DNA from: Billgrantia zhangzhouensis
GTDB lineage: Bacteria; Pseudomonadota; Gammaproteobacteria; Pseudomonadales; Halomonadaceae
Assembly (NCBI RefSeq): GCF_021404465.1
Contig: NZ_JABFTT010000003.1
Location: forward strand, 186,001-250,000
Length of the DNA stretch: 64,000 nucleotides
Reading direction: 5' to 3'
The notes below the pieces were generated by a model. The model was not told where the DNA came from, did no database searches, and saw only the letters and a list, made by a program, of their open reading frames with translations. Made by a program: the position numbers and the translations under genes. Of this stretch, positions 1 through 14,315 are shown piece by piece (the first letter of the stretch is position 1; each line of letters begins with the position of its first letter).

Positions 1-1
1 G

Positions 2-295
2 GCCAAGCCGCGCCAGGTGGCCCTGTTCGTACAGATTCCGCTGATCAAGCATGCCATCGTGGTGAGCGGCTTCTTCGCCATCATCGGTTCGCTGCAGATC
101 TTCGACATCATCATCCCGATGACCAACGGCGGGCCGTCCAACTCGACCCATACCATCGTCACCTACCTGTACACCTTCGGTTTGTCGCGGCTCAACATCG
201 GCTTCGGTAGCGCCGCCGCCGTGGTGCTGTTCGTGCTCGCCATCGGCATCGCGCTGTTCTACCAGCGCGCCACGGCGAAGGAGGAGCGCCCATGA
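2..295 (+). CDS. ABC sugar transporter permease (MalF/UgpA type), 5'-truncated
   Basis: Only the last ~98 codons are present; the gene starts before the window. The visible part has the conserved LQIFDIIIPMTNGGPSNST stretch and the final membrane helix typical of carbohydrate ABC permeases of the MalF/UgpA class. The stop overlaps the start of the next permease by four bases (ATGA at 292-295), so the two are translationally coupled. It would form the membrane channel of a sugar importer with the second permease and the ATPase at 2779. The substrate-binding protein is not in the window and presumably lies upstream. The neighbouring beta-xylosidase suggests xylo-oligosaccharides as substrate (inference). 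Confidence 0.85.
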   Translation, partial: AKPRQVALFVQIPLIKHAIVVSGFFAIIGSLQIFDIIIPMTNGGPSNSTHTIVTYLYTFGLSRLNIGFGSAAAVVLFVLAIGIALFYQRATAKEERP

Positions 296-1119
296 GCAGT
301 GCGACCTTCCGCAACACGCTGCGCGTGATCGTATTGATCCTGGTGGCCAGCCTGGTCCTCGGCCCGCTGCTGGCCTCCTTCTTCGGTGGCTTCAAGACCA
401 ACGCCGAGCTGCGCACCAATCCGTTGTGGCTGCCTGATGCCTGGAATCCGCAGAACTACGTCGCGATCTTCCTCGACGGCAATTTCTGGCGCTACATGGG
501 CAATTCGTTCTTCATCTCGTCGATGACGGTCTTGCTCACTCTGGTAGTGGGCGCGGCGGCGGCCTACGTGTTCTCGCAGATCCGCTTCTTCGGCTCGAGG
601 ATGATCCACTCCTACCTACTGCTGGGGCTGATGTTCCCCTTCGCCGCGGCGATCCTGCCGCTGTTCATCAAGGTGCGCGATCTGGGCCTGCTGGATACCT
701 ACTGGGCGGTGATCCTGCCGCAGACCGCCTTCGGCCTGTCGCTGGCGATCCTGCTGTTCAAGGCGTTCTTCGATCAGCTGCCCAAGGAACTGTTCGAGGC
801 CGCCTACGTCGATGGCTGCAGCTACCTGCGCTTCTTTTGGTCGTTCACCCTGCCGCTGTCGACGCCGATCCTGGCCACCGTGGGGGTATTCGTTTTCGTG
901 CAGAGCTGGAACAACTTCCTGCTGCCGCTGGTGGTGCTCAACGACCGCGCCATCTACACCTGGCCGCTCGGCATGATGCAGTTCCAGGGCGAGTACCTGA
1001 CCCAGTGGAACATGATCCTGGCGTTCGTGACGCTGACCATTACGCCGGCGGTGATCTTCTTCCTCGCCGCGCAGAAATACATCGTGGCCGGGCTGACCGG
1101 CGGCTCCGTCAAGGGATGA
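292..1119 (+). CDS. ABC sugar transporter permease (MalG/UgpE type)
   Basis: 275 residues, the usual length for the family, with six hydrophobic segments. The coupling (EAA) loop is recognisable around residues 165-185, where DGCSYLRFFWSFTLPLSTPI precedes the last helices. It pairs with the upstream permease to form the heterodimeric membrane part of a CUT1-type sugar importer. The start is fixed by the ATGA overlap with the upstream stop. Its own stop overlaps the ATG at 1116 of the beta-xylosidase gene, so the transport and hydrolysis genes are co-translated. Confidence 0.9.
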   Translation: MSSATFRNTLRVIVLILVASLVLGPLLASFFGGFKTNAELRTNPLWLPDAWNPQNYVAIFLDGNFWRYMGNSFFISSMTVLLTLVVGAAAAYVFSQIRFFGSRMIHSYLLLGLMFPFAAAILPLFIKVRDLGLLDTYWAVILPQTAFGLSLAILLFKAFFDQLPKELFEAAYVDGCSYLRFFWSFTLPLSTPILATVGVFVFVQSWNNFLLPLVVLNDRAIYTWPLGMMQFQGEYLTQWNMILAFVTLTITPAVIFFLAAQKYIVAGLTGGSVKG

Positions 1120-2741
1120 CACCGATGGCCGATAACATCCGCAATCCGATTCTCCCCGGCTTCAATCCCGACCCCTCGATCTGCCGGGTCGGCGAGGACT
1201 ACTATATCGCCACCTCCACCTTCGAGTGGTACCCGGGCGTGCAGATTCACCATTCGCGGGATCTGGCCAACTGGCAGTTGGTCAGCCGTCCGCTGGCCCG
1301 GGCCACCCAGCTCGACATGCGCGGCAATCCCGACTCCTGCGGCATCTGGGCGCCTTGCCTGTCCTATGCCGACGGCCTGTTCTGGCTGATCTACACCGAC
1401 ATGAAGCGCTACGAGGGCAACTTCAAGGATGGCCACAACTACCTGGTCACCGCACCCAGCATCGAGGGTCCCTGGAGCGACCCGGTGTATCTCAACGCCA
1501 GCGGCTTCGATCCCTCGTTGTTCCACGACGACGATGGCCGCAAGTGGCTGGTCAACCTCAAGTGGGACTATCGCCAGCGCGAGGGCGGCGACCGCTTCGG
1601 CGGCATCCTGCTGCAGGAGTACGACGCCGAGCGCCGACGGCTGGTCGGCCCGATACACAACATCTTTGCCGGCACCGGAATGAAGCTCACCGAGGGGCCG
1701 CACCTCTATCGCCGTGACGGCTGGTACCACCTGCTGGTGGCCGAAGGCGGCACCGGCTATGACCACGCCGTGACCATGGCTCGCTCGCGCGAGATCGCCG
1801 GCCCTTATGAGGTGCACCCGGACAACCCGGTGCTGACCAGCCGCCACGACCCGGACAACCCATTGCAGCGCGCCGGCCACGCCGACCTGGTGGAAGCGCC
1901 CGATGGAGAGACTTTCATGGTGCACCTGTGCGGACGGCCGCTGCCCGGCACGCGCCGCTCGCCGCTGGGGCGCGAGACGGCGATCCAGCGTGTCGAGTGG
2001 GGCGAGGATGGCTGGTTGCGCCTGGCTCATGGCGGCAATGCTCCGGCGCTCGAGGTCGCCATCTCTGGTGCTAATACCGGCGTGGAGCAGCGTAGGCCGG
2101 CGGCCGACGAAACCTATGAATTCAAGCCCGGTGCGTTGCCGGCGGACTTCCAGTGGCTGCGCACACCCGAGCCCGAGCGGCTGTTCTCGCTCGACGCCCG
2201 GCCCGGCTACCTGCGCCTGTTCGGCCGCGAGTCGGTCGGCTCCTGGTTCGAGCAGGCGCTGGTGGCACGGCGCCAGGACAGTTGGCACTGCAGCGCCGAG
2301 ACCGAACTCGAGTACGAGCCCGACGACATCCAGCAGTTTGCCGGGCTGATCGCCTACTACAACCGCTTCAAGTTCCACTATCTCGCGGTGAGCCTGAACG
2401 ACGCGGGCGACCGGGTGCTCAGCGTGATGAGCTGCCACGACGAATGGCCCAGCGGGCAGCTCGACATCGCCGAGGCTGGCGTGATGCTCGAGGCCGGCCT
2501 GCCGGTGCGCCTCGGCCTCGACATTCGCGAGCGCGAGCTGCAGTTCCGCTTCGCCCAGGGCGACGCCGACTGGCAGTCGATCGGCCCGGTGCTGGACGCC
2601 GGCCTGCTCTCGGACGAGGGCAGTGGCCGCGCCCACGGCTACTTTACCGGCAACTTCCTGGGCATGGCGGCCCACGACATCAGCGGACGCGCGACACCGG
2701 CCGACTTCGCCGGGTTCCGCTACTGTCGCAACGCCCGCTGA
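1116..2741 (+). CDS. xynB: GH43 beta-xylosidase
   Basis: 541 residues, matching GH43 beta-xylosidases of the XynB type. The N-terminal five-bladed propeller carries the three catalytic acids: base Asp19 in FNPDPS, pKa modulator Asp132 in [12 protein letters not shown], and acid Glu193 in [10 protein letters not shown]-terminal beta-sandwich (about residues 340-541) is typical of the GH43_11 subgroup. No signal peptide is visible, so the enzyme should cleave imported xylo-oligosaccharides to xylose in the cytoplasm. ATG 1116 overlaps the permease stop; ATG 1125 is an equally usable alternative three codons later. Some family members also act on arabinofuranosides. Confidence 0.92.
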   Translation: MTPMADNIRNPILPGFNPDPSICRVGEDYYIATSTFEWYPGVQIHHSRDLANWQLVSRPLARATQLDMRGNPDSCGIWAPCLSYADGLFWLIYTDMKRYEGNFKDGHNYLVTAPSIEGPWSDPVYLNASGFDPSLFHDDDGRKWLVNLKWDYRQREGGDRFGGILLQEYDAERRRLVGPIHNIFAGTGMKLTEGPHLYRRDGWYHLLVAEGGTGYDHAVTMARSREIAGPYEVHPDNPVLTSRHDPDNPLQRAGHADLVEAPDGETFMVHLCGRPLPGTRRSPLGRETAIQRVEWGEDGWLRLAHGGNAPALEVAISGANTGVEQRRPAADETYEFKPGALPADFQWLRTPEPERLFSLDARPGYLRLFGRESVGSWFEQALVARRQDSWHCSAETELEYEPDDIQQFAGLIAYYNRFKFHYLAVSLNDAGDRVLSVMSCHDEWPSGQLDIAEAGVMLEAGLPVRLGLDIRERELQFRFAQGDADWQSIGPVLDAGLLSDEGSGRAHGYFTGNFLGMAAHDISGRATPADFAGFRYCRNAR

Positions 2742-2778
2742 TCCCGTTTTTGCCCACAACCAAACAAACAGGCACGCT

Positions 2779-3819
<1,041 letters not shown>

Positions 3820-3834
3820 GCCGGGAGCAGCGCG

Positions 3835-4737
3835 ATGACGACGATCACCCTGGATAACGGCAGGTTGCGACTGGTGGTCAACCCGCGGGTCGGTGGCTCC
3901 GTGGTGCGCTTCGACAGGTTGACTGCACACGGCCCCGAGCCGTTGATGCGTCCGGGCAGCGAGGCCGAATGCGACCCTAACCGGCTGGCCATGTATCCGT
4001 TGGTGCCATGGTCCAACCGTATCGGCGGAGGCGGTTTCAGGTGGCAAGGTCGCCACTACCCGCTTGCGGCCAATCTGGACGGTGAGCCCCTGCCGATTCA
4101 CGGCGATGGCTGGCAACGGGCCTGGCAGGTGGAAGAGCAGGGCGCTACGTGGCTGCGGCTTGGCCTGCGCTCGGTGCATCAGCCCCCGTTCGACTACCGG
4201 GCGGAGCTGACCTATCGCCTGACGGACGACACGCTCGAGGTGTCCCTCGCCGTGACCCACCTGGGAGAGGCGCCGGCTCCCTACGGGCTGGGCTTGCATC
4301 CCTGGTTTCCGCGCAGCGCAGGCGTACGGCTCGTCGCCGCCGCCGAAGGCGTGTGGGAGGTCGATGCCGACCAGCTTCCCACCCGCTGGCGGCAGCTCTC
4401 CGCCGCAGAGGCGTGGAACTTCTCCCGTGGCGCCACGCTGCCCGATGGCCGGATCGACAACCTTTTCACCGCTTGGAACGGCCGGGCCGAGCTGAGTTGG
4501 CCCGAGCGCGGTGTGACGCTAGAGGTGCGTGCCGATACCTCGCGCTACTTGGTTTTCTCACCGGGGGAGCAGGCGGATTTCTTCTGCTTCGAGCCGGTGT
4601 CCCATGACGTCGACGCCCACCGCTTCGCCGACTCTTCCTCCCAGGGCCTTGCTTCCGAAGGGGCGGGCCTGGTGACGCTGGGGGAAGGAGAGTGTTGCGA
4701 AGTGCGCTGCCGCTTCCGCTGTCACTCCGCTGACTGA
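3835..4737 (+). CDS. Aldose 1-epimerase family protein
   Basis: 300 residues of the galactose mutarotase-like beta-sandwich fold (IPIHGDGWQRAW, GLGLHPWFPR, FSPGEQADFFCFEPVSH). His in PIHGDGW, His in GLHPWF and the acidic residue of FEPVSH occupy the places of the GalM catalytic and substrate-binding residues. It probably interconverts the anomers of the released sugar. It sits 15 bases after the ATPase gene behind a good Shine-Dalgarno (GGGAG), clearly in the same operon. In this setting the substrate is probably xylose, feeding a dehydrogenase that uses one anomer (inference). Confidence 0.85.
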   Translation: MTTITLDNGRLRLVVNPRVGGSVVRFDRLTAHGPEPLMRPGSEAECDPNRLAMYPLVPWSNRIGGGGFRWQGRHYPLAANLDGEPLPIHGDGWQRAWQVEEQGATWLRLGLRSVHQPPFDYRAELTYRLTDDTLEVSLAVTHLGEAPAPYGLGLHPWFPRSAGVRLVAAAEGVWEVDADQLPTRWRQLSAAEAWNFSRGATLPDGRIDNLFTAWNGRAELSWPERGVTLEVRADTSRYLVFSPGEQADFFCFEPVSHDVDAHRFADSSSQGLASEGAGLVTLGEGECCEVRCRFRCHSAD

Positions 4738-4790
4738 ACTCACGTTCGATATCCGCTTTGACGACCAAGGAGACAACACGCATCGCTTAG

Positions 4791-6185
<1,395 letters not shown>

Positions 6186-6225
6186 CGCGCTCTCGGGCCC
6201 CTTCATCGCGGGGTTTCTTCCCTTT

Positions 6226-6249
6226 GGCGCCCTGACGGGCGCCCTTTTT
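6226..6249 (+). terminator. Intrinsic terminator after the porin gene
   Basis: A perfect 7-bp GC stem (6226-6232 with 6237-6243) with a TGAC loop is followed by CTTTTT. It separates the porin from the MFS sugar porter, whose start is only 15 bases further on, so read-through may be regulated rather than absent. Confidence 0.8.
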
Positions 6250-6263
6250 GCGGAGTACTTGTC

Positions 6264-7670
6264 ATGCAGGAACGCAAGGTAATGAGCCGCTCGGCCTATA
6301 TCTTCATGATCTGCTGCATCGCCGCCATCGGCGGCTTCCTGTTCGGCTTCGACAGTGGCGTCATCAACGGTACGGTCGATGGCTTGCAGGCCGCGTTCGG
6401 TTCCGACAGTGTGGGGACCGGCTTCAACGTCGCTTCGATGCTGCTCGGCTGTGCGGTGGGCGCCTTCTTCGCCGGGCGCCTGGCGGACCGCTTCGGTCGC
6501 CGCACGTTGCTGATCGTGGCCGCGGTCTTCTTCCTCGTCAGCGCCTGGGGCTCGGGTGTTGCCGGAGGCTCCCTGGAGTTCGTGATCTATCGTGTGCTGG
6601 GCGGCATGGCGGTGGGTGCCGCCAGCGTGATGACCCCGGCCTACATCAGCGAGGTGGCGCCTGCCGCCTATCGCGGGCGGCTTGCCACCATTCAGCAGGT
6701 GGCGATCATCTCGGGATTGTTCGTGGCCTTTCTCAGCAACTATGTGCTGGCTCACGTGTCGGGCTCGGCGATGGCCGAACTGTGGCTGGGTTTCGCCACC
6801 TGGCGCTGGATGTTCTGGATCGAGCTGCTGCCGGCGACGGTGTTCCTGCTGGCGCTGCTGTTCATTCCGGAGAGCCCGCGCTACCTGATCAGCAGCGGCC
6901 GACAGGGCGAGGCACGCCGCGTGCTGGGGCTGGTGATGCCCGAAGGGGAAGTGAGCGCCAAGATGGCGGAGATCGACGCCACCCTGGCTCGCGATCACAA
7001 GCCACGGCTGCGCGACGTGCTCGACCGTACCACCGGCAAGGTGCACGGCATCGTCTGGGTGGGTATCGGGCTGGCCGTGTTTCAGCAACTGGTGGGCATC
7101 AACGTGGTGTTCTACTACGGCGCCGTGCTGTGGCAGTCGGTGGGCTTCTCAGAGGCCGATGCGCTGCTGATCAACGTCATCTCGGGAGCGGTCAGCATCG
7201 GCGCCTGCCTGCTCGCCATCGCCCTGATCGACAAGATCGGACGCAAGCCGCTGTTGTGGGCGGGCTCGGTAGGCATGGCCATTACCCTGGCCTGCATGGC
7301 CTTCGCCTTCTCCACGGCCACCCTGGTCGATGGCCGCCTGCGCCTCGGCGACGACATGGGCGTATTCGCCTTGCTGGCCGCCAATGCCTACGTGTTCTTC
7401 TTCAATGTCTCCTGGGGGCCGGTGATGTGGGTCATGCTCGGTGAGATGTTCCCCAACCAGATGCGTGGCTCGGGCCTTGCCATTGCCGGGCTGTTCCAGT
7501 GGCTGGCCAACTTCGGCATCACCATGACCTTCCCCATCATGCTGGCATCGATCGGCCTGGCGGGCGCTTACGGATTCTACGCCCTGTGCGCGGTGGTATC
7601 GGTCTTCTTCGTGCTGCGCCTGGTCAAGGAGACGCGGGGCAAGGAACTCGAGGAGATGGCCTATGAATGA
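6264..7670 (+). CDS. MFS sugar porter (XylE/GalP-like sugar:H+ symporter)
   Basis: 468 residues, twelve predicted membrane helices. Sugar-porter motifs are visible: FGFDSGVINGT after helix 1, GRLADRFGRR between helices 2 and 3, a PESPRYLI motif at the end of helix 6, QQLVGINVVFYYG in helix 7 and DKIGRKPLL between helices 8 and 9. It should import a monosaccharide with protons; xylose is the best guess from the neighbours. GGAG lies eight bases before ATG 6264; ATG 6282 is a weaker alternative. The operon therefore has two uptake routes, ABC for oligomers and MFS for monomers. Confidence 0.9.
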   Translation: MQERKVMSRSAYIFMICCIAAIGGFLFGFDSGVINGTVDGLQAAFGSDSVGTGFNVASMLLGCAVGAFFAGRLADRFGRRTLLIVAAVFFLVSAWGSGVAGGSLEFVIYRVLGGMAVGAASVMTPAYISEVAPAAYRGRLATIQQVAIISGLFVAFLSNYVLAHVSGSAMAELWLGFATWRWMFWIELLPATVFLLALLFIPESPRYLISSGRQGEARRVLGLVMPEGEVSAKMAEIDATLARDHKPRLRDVLDRTTGKVHGIVWVGIGLAVFQQLVGINVVFYYGAVLWQSVGFSEADALLINVISGAVSIGACLLAIALIDKIGRKPLLWAGSVGMAITLACMAFAFSTATLVDGRLRLGDDMGVFALLAANAYVFFFNVSWGPVMWVMLGEMFPNQMRGSGLAIAGLFQWLANFGITMTFPIMLASIGLAGAYGFYALCAVVSVFFVLRLVKETRGKELEEMAYE

Positions 7671-7752
7671 CGCTGATGGCTCATCTCGTGTATCACTGTC
7701 TGCACGACAACCGACACTCAGGCCAAGACGCCGACTCGCATGAGGAATGGAC

Positions 7753-9552
7753 ATGACCCAACGCAAGATCACGCCCGACCAGCTGCGCTCGCGCTGGTGG
7801 TTCGACAACCCTGAGCACCCGGGCACCACGGCGCTGTGCATCGAACGCTACATGAACTACGGCATCACCCTGGAGGAACTCGCCAGCGGCAAGCCGATCA
7901 TCGGTATCTGCCAGTCGGGCTCCGACCTGACGCCGTGCAATCGACACCACATCGAGCTGGTGAAGCGGGTCAAGGACGGCATTCGTGCCGCCGGCGGAGT
8001 GCCGTTCGAGTTCCCGCTGCATCCGATCCATGAGAACGCACGGCGACCCACCGCCGCGCTCGACCGCAACCTGGCCTACCTGGGCCTGGTCGAGGTGCTG
8101 CACGGCTATCCGCTCGACGGCGTGGTGCTCACCACCGGCTGCGACAAGACCACCCCGGCGAGCCTGATGGCGGCGGCCACGGTCAACATTCCCGCCATTG
8201 TGCTCTCCGGCGGGCCGATGCTCAACGGCTGGCGCGGGGCCGACCGGGTCGGCTCCGGCACCATCATCTGGGAGCTGCGCAAGCGGCTCGCGGCGGGCGA
8301 CATCGACTATGCCGAGTTCCTCGCCCGGGCCACCGACTCGGCGCCCTCTGTGGGCCACTGCAACACCATGGGCACCGCTTCGACCATGAACTCCATGGCC
8401 GAGGCGCTGGGCATGAGCCTGCCCGGCTCGGCGATGATTCCGGCACCTTACAAGGAGCGCGCGATGGTGGCCTATGACACCGGTGCGCGCATCGTCGACA
8501 TGGTGTGGGAGGACCTGCGCCCCAGCGACATTCTCATCCGCGAGGCGTTCGAGAACGCCATCGTGGTGTGCTCGGCGCTGGGCGGCTCATCCAACGCACC
8601 AATCCATATCAACGCCATCGCCCGCCATTCGGGCATCGAGCTGAGCAACGACGACTGGCAGGCGCTGGGGCATGCGATTCCGCTGCTGGCTAACGTGATG
8701 CCCGCCGGGGCCTATCTCTCCGAGGAGTTCTACCGTGCCGGTGGCGTGCCGGCGATAGTCAACGAGCTGCTCGGTGCCGGTAAGCTCCACGGCGAAGTCC
8801 TTACCGTCAATGGTCGAACACTCGCCGACAACTGCGCCGGGCGCGAGACGCAGGATCCCGAGGTGATACGCCGCTACGACAATCCGCTGGTCGAGCAGGC
8901 CGGCTTCCTCAACCTCAAGGGCAATCTGTTCGATTCGGCGCTGATGAAGACCAGCGTGATCTCCGCCGACTTCCGCGCGCGTTTCCTCTCCAATCCCGAC
9001 GATCCCAACGCCTTCGAGGGCAAGGTGGTGGTATTCGACGGCTCGGAGGACTACCACGCGCGCATCGACGACCCGGCCCTCGACATCGACGAGCACACCA
9101 TTCTGGTGATGCGCGGGGCCGGCCCGGTGGGTCACCCCGGCGGTGCCGAGGTGGTCAACATGCAGCCCCCCGAGGCGCTGATCAAGCGTGGCATCGAGTC
9201 GCTGCCGTGCCTGGGTGACGGGCGCCAGTCGGGTACCTCCGGCTCGCCGTCGATCCTGAATGCCGCCCCCGAAGCAGCCACCGGCGGTGGCCTGGCGCTG
9301 CTCGAAGACGGCGACCGCCTGCGCGTCGATCTCAACCGCGGCGAAGTGCGCCTGCTGATCGACGAAGCCGAGATACAGGCGCGACGTGAACGGCTCGAGC
9401 AGCAGGGCGGCTATCGCTATCCCGGGCACCAGACGCCGTGGCAGGAGATTCAGCGCACCTTGGTGGAGCCGCTCGACCGCGGCATGACGCTGGCAGGGGC
9501 TACTCAGTACCGCGACGTGGCCCGCCAGAGCCCACCGCGGGACAACCATTGA
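7753..9552 (+). CDS. xylD: Xylonate dehydratase (IlvD/Edd family)
   Basis: 599 residues. It has the three cysteine-bearing motifs that bind the Fe-S cluster in this family: [26 protein letters not shown] and [10 protein letters not shown]. The stretch [20 protein letters not shown] and the following blocks are characteristic of the sugar-acid dehydratase branch that includes Caulobacter XylD, rather than IlvD. The reaction is D-xylonate to 2-keto-3-deoxy-D-xylonate. L-arabonate dehydratase is the main alternative. GAGGA at 7742-7746 sits six bases before ATG 7753, which I prefer to ATG 7747. It lies between the sugar porter and a lactonase, forming part of an oxidative pentose pathway. Confidence 0.82.
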   Translation: MTQRKITPDQLRSRWWFDNPEHPGTTALCIERYMNYGITLEELASGKPIIGICQSGSDLTPCNRHHIELVKRVKDGIRAAGGVPFEFPLHPIHENARRPTAALDRNLAYLGLVEVLHGYPLDGVVLTTGCDKTTPASLMAAATVNIPAIVLSGGPMLNGWRGADRVGSGTIIWELRKRLAAGDIDYAEFLARATDSAPSVGHCNTMGTASTMNSMAEALGMSLPGSAMIPAPYKERAMVAYDTGARIVDMVWEDLRPSDILIREAFENAIVVCSALGGSSNAPIHINAIARHSGIELSNDDWQALGHAIPLLANVMPAGAYLSEEFYRAGGVPAIVNELLGAGKLHGEVLTVNGRTLADNCAGRETQDPEVIRRYDNPLVEQAGFLNLKGNLFDSALMKTSVISADFRARFLSNPDDPNAFEGKVVVFDGSEDYHARIDDPALDIDEHTILVMRGAGPVGHPGGAEVVNMQPPEALIKRGIESLPCLGDGRQSGTSGSPSILNAAPEAATGGGLALLEDGDRLRVDLNRGEVRLLIDEAEIQARRERLEQQGGYRYPGHQTPWQEIQRTLVEPLDRGMTLAGATQYRDVARQSPPRDNH

Positions 9553-9588
9553 GGCAAAGGGAATTCACTGAGCGAACGGAGACGAGTG

Positions 9589-10488
9589 ATGCAAGACGGT
9601 GTGATCGAAGTGGCGGTAGCGCTCGACATGAGCCTGGGCGAGAGCCCTGTGTGGTCGGTGGCGCGCCAGGCCCTCTACTGGACCGACATCAACAACGGCC
9701 ATGTCTATGCCTGGTGTCCGCAGAAGCGCGGGGCACCGACGCGTACCGAACTGGGCGAGAAGGTGGGTTGCGTGGCGCTCGACGAGGCGGGGCTGGTGGT
9801 CGCTACCGCCTCGGGCATCTTGCGCCTGCCCGAGAGCGGCGAGCCCGAGCGATTGGCCGACAATCCTGAGTGGAAAAAAGAGTGGCAACAAGCGGGGCAG
9901 GGAAACCGCTTCAACGACGGCCGCTGCGACGCCGCCGGGCGGTTGTGGGCGGGCACTATCGATGCCGAAGAGTCGAACGCCAGCGCGGCGCTCTACTGCC
10001 TCGACCGGGGCGAGCTTACTCGGCGGCTAACGGGCATCGGCATCTCCAACGGCTTGGCCTTCAGCCCCGACCGACGCTGGCTCTACCATACCGACTCGCT
10101 GACCCGGCGCATCCTGCGCTACCCCTTCGACGTCGATAGCGGCACGCTGGGGGAGGGGCAGACCTGGGTCGATCTGGAAACGCTGGGCTTGCCCGGCGTG
10201 CCCGATGGTGCGGCGGTGGACAGCGAAGGCTGCTACTGGAGCGCGCTCTACGACGGCGGGCGCATCGTGCGCTTCACGCCCGAGGGTGAGCTGGTGGCGG
10301 AGCACCCGGTGCCGTGCCCGCATCCGACCATGGTGGCCTTCGGCGGCCCCGATTTGCGCACGCTCTACATCACCACGGCCACTCAGCATCTGGATGCCGA
10401 GGGCAAGGCGCGCTGGCCGCAGGCCGGCAGCCTGCTGCAGATGAGAACGGGGGTGGAGGGGCTCGCCGAGCCCGGCTTCGGTGGCTAG
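9589..10488 (+). CDS. SMP-30/gluconolactonase-family lactonase (probable xylonolactonase)
   Basis: 299 residues forming a six-bladed propeller. Metal-ligand motifs of the family are visible: Glu in LGESPVW, Asn in NRFNDGRCDAAGRLW, Asn in ISNGLAFSPD and Asp in GVPDGAAVDSEG. It hydrolyses sugar lactones; next to a xylonate-type dehydratase it probably opens xylono-1,4-lactone. GGAG lies seven bases before ATG 9589; GTG 9586 is an alternative. Its TAG stop overlaps the stop of the convergent argE in a shared CTAG (10485-10488). Confidence 0.85.
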   Translation: MQDGVIEVAVALDMSLGESPVWSVARQALYWTDINNGHVYAWCPQKRGAPTRTELGEKVGCVALDEAGLVVATASGILRLPESGEPERLADNPEWKKEWQQAGQGNRFNDGRCDAAGRLWAGTIDAEESNASAALYCLDRGELTRRLTGIGISNGLAFSPDRRWLYHTDSLTRRILRYPFDVDSGTLGEGQTWVDLETLGLPGVPDGAAVDSEGCYWSALYDGGRIVRFTPEGELVAEHPVPCPHPTMVAFGGPDLRTLYITTATQHLDAEGKARWPQAGSLLQMRTGVEGLAEPGFGG

Positions 10489-11639
10489 CCCCCCGCCAGC
10501 CGCCGCCCCAGCGCCTGCATGAAGCGGCTGCCCGCCGCGAGCTGTTCGATCTCGATGTATTCGTCGGGCTGGTGCGCCTGGCGAATGCTGCCGGGGCCGC
10601 AGATCACGGTGGGCAGCCCTACGCGCTGGAACTGTCCGGCCTCGGTGGCATAGGCCACTGCGCCGCTGGACTGCTCGCCGAGCAGCTCGCGGCACAGGTC
10701 GAGCACCTCGGCGTTATTGTCGTCGGCCAGCGCTGGCACCGTGAGATTGAGTGCCTCGGTGACGATGCTCGCCTCGGGGGCGCGGCGCTGCATCTCGGCC
10801 TCGAGTTCGACGGCATAGGCATCCACCCGCTCGAACAGCGTCTCGAAGCGGTCGCTGGGCAGGTGGCGAATTTCCCACTCGAAGGTGCACTCCCGCGCCA
10901 TGATGTTGATCGCGGTGCCACCGGCGATCTTGCCCACGTGCAGGCTGGAGTGGGCGACGTTGAAGGCCTCGTCGATGCGACCTTCGGCGCGCAGTTCACT
11001 CATCACGTCCTCGATTTTCGTGACCAGGCGTGCGGCGACGTGAATCGCCGAGACGCCTTGGTCGATCTGGCTGGAGTGCGAGGCGCGACCGGTCACGGTG
11101 GTGCGCAGGTTGGTGGCGCCCTTGTGGGCCACCACTGGCTGCATCAGGGTCGGCTCGCCGACGATCACCGCCGCGGGGCGTGGGTGGTCGGCCATCAGCC
11201 GCTCAATCATACGCGGCGCACCGATGCAGCCCACCTCCTCGTCGTAAGAGAGTGCCAGGTAGATCGGCTTGTCCAAGCCACGCTTCAGCCATTGGGGCAG
11301 TTCGGCCAGGGCACAGGCGATGAAGCCCTTCATATCGCAGGTGCCGCGTCCGTAGAGCTTGCCGTCGCCCTTGTCGACCAGGGTGAACGGGTCGGTCGAC
11401 CACGGCTGGCCGTCGACTGGCACCACGTCGGTATGGCCCGAGAGCACCACACCGCCTTCCACCTCCGGCCCGATGCGTGCCAGCAGGTTGGCCTTCTTGC
11501 CGTCGTCGCTTTCCACCCGCCAATGCTCGACCTCGTGCTCGTCGAGGTAGCCCTCTACGAAGGCGATCAGTTCGAGGTTGGAATCGCGGGAAACGGTGGC
11601 AAAGCCTACCAGGCGTTCGAGCATCTCGGTGGCGGTCAT
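10485..11639 (-). CDS. argE: Acetylornithine deacetylase
   Basis: 384 residues of the M20 peptidase family, standard ArgE length. Metal ligands are seen in LSGHTDVVPVDG, GRGTCDMKGF and the Glu pair of ALSYDEEVGCIG; the dimerisation domain spans roughly residues 170-280. It releases ornithine from N-acetylornithine in arginine synthesis. AAGGAGAG lies just upstream of the ATG. It is transcribed alone, divergent from katG and convergent with the lactonase. Confidence 0.93.
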   Translation of the reverse strand: MTATEMLERLVGFATVSRDSNLELIAFVEGYLDEHEVEHWRVESDDGKKANLLARIGPEVEGGVVLSGHTDVVPVDGQPWSTDPFTLVDKGDGKLYGRGTCDMKGFIACALAELPQWLKRGLDKPIYLALSYDEEVGCIGAPRMIERLMADHPRPAAVIVGEPTLMQPVVAHKGATNLRTTVTGRASHSSQIDQGVSAIHVAARLVTKIEDVMSELRAEGRIDEAFNVAHSSLHVGKIAGGTAINIMARECTFEWEIRHLPSDRFETLFERVDAYAVELEAEMQRRAPEASIVTEALNLTVPALADDNNAEVLDLCRELLGEQSSGAVAYATEAGQFQRVGLPTVICGPGSIRQAHQPDEYIEIEQLAAGSRFMQALGRRLAGG

Positions 11640-11713
11640 GATTCTCTCCTTCGGGGCATTGCCTGAAGCCTAACACGCCTGCAGCTCGCAGCGGATGGTC
11701 GTCTCCAGCTTAG

Positions 11714-14095
<2,382 letters not shown>

Positions 14096-14122
14096 CGTCC
14101 GAGCGAAGGCGACGTGACGGAG

Positions 14123-14156
14123 GCGCCCCGACAACGGGCGCTTCTTAATTTGTTTA
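14123..14156 (+). terminator. Terminator after katG
   Basis: GCGCCC (14123-14128) pairs with GGGCGC (14136-14141) around a seven-base loop. It is followed by a T-rich tract (TTCTTAATTTGTTT). It isolates katG from the fic promoter. Confidence 0.7.
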
Positions 14157-14170
14157 CGAAACGCATTTTT

Positions 14171-14295
14171 TCGACACGTCATGCCAATATGTCGATGTGA
14201 TAAACATGTCTCTCAAACATGTTTAAAAAATCCGTTTTTTTCGACACGTCCTCTGGATATGTCGATGCCTTCGACATAAGCTGACGATGTGTCGA
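14171..14295 (+). promoter_or_regulatory. Four phased 25-bp dyad elements in the fic promoter
   Basis: Three copies of TCGACA-N13-TGTCGA lie at 14171-14195, 14241-14265 and 14271-14295. A variant TAAACA-N13-TGTTTA lies at 14201-14225. All four fit TNNACA-N13-TGTNNA, all are exactly 25 bp, and their starts are 30, 40 and 30 bp apart, close to whole helical turns. In the variant the arms extend to nine paired bases. The last copy ends 20 bases before the fic ATG and overlaps a possible GTG start, so a bound protein would block initiation. This looks like an operator array for a dimeric DNA-binding protein; the protein is not identifiable here. Confidence 0.7.
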
Positions 14296-14315
14296 TTTTT
14301 CAGGAAGAAATGAAC

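Noticed and set aside
14289-14315. GTG 14289 as the fic start
   Set aside because: It lies inside the last dyad, has no ribosome site, and adds residues not seen in the SoFic-type N-terminus.
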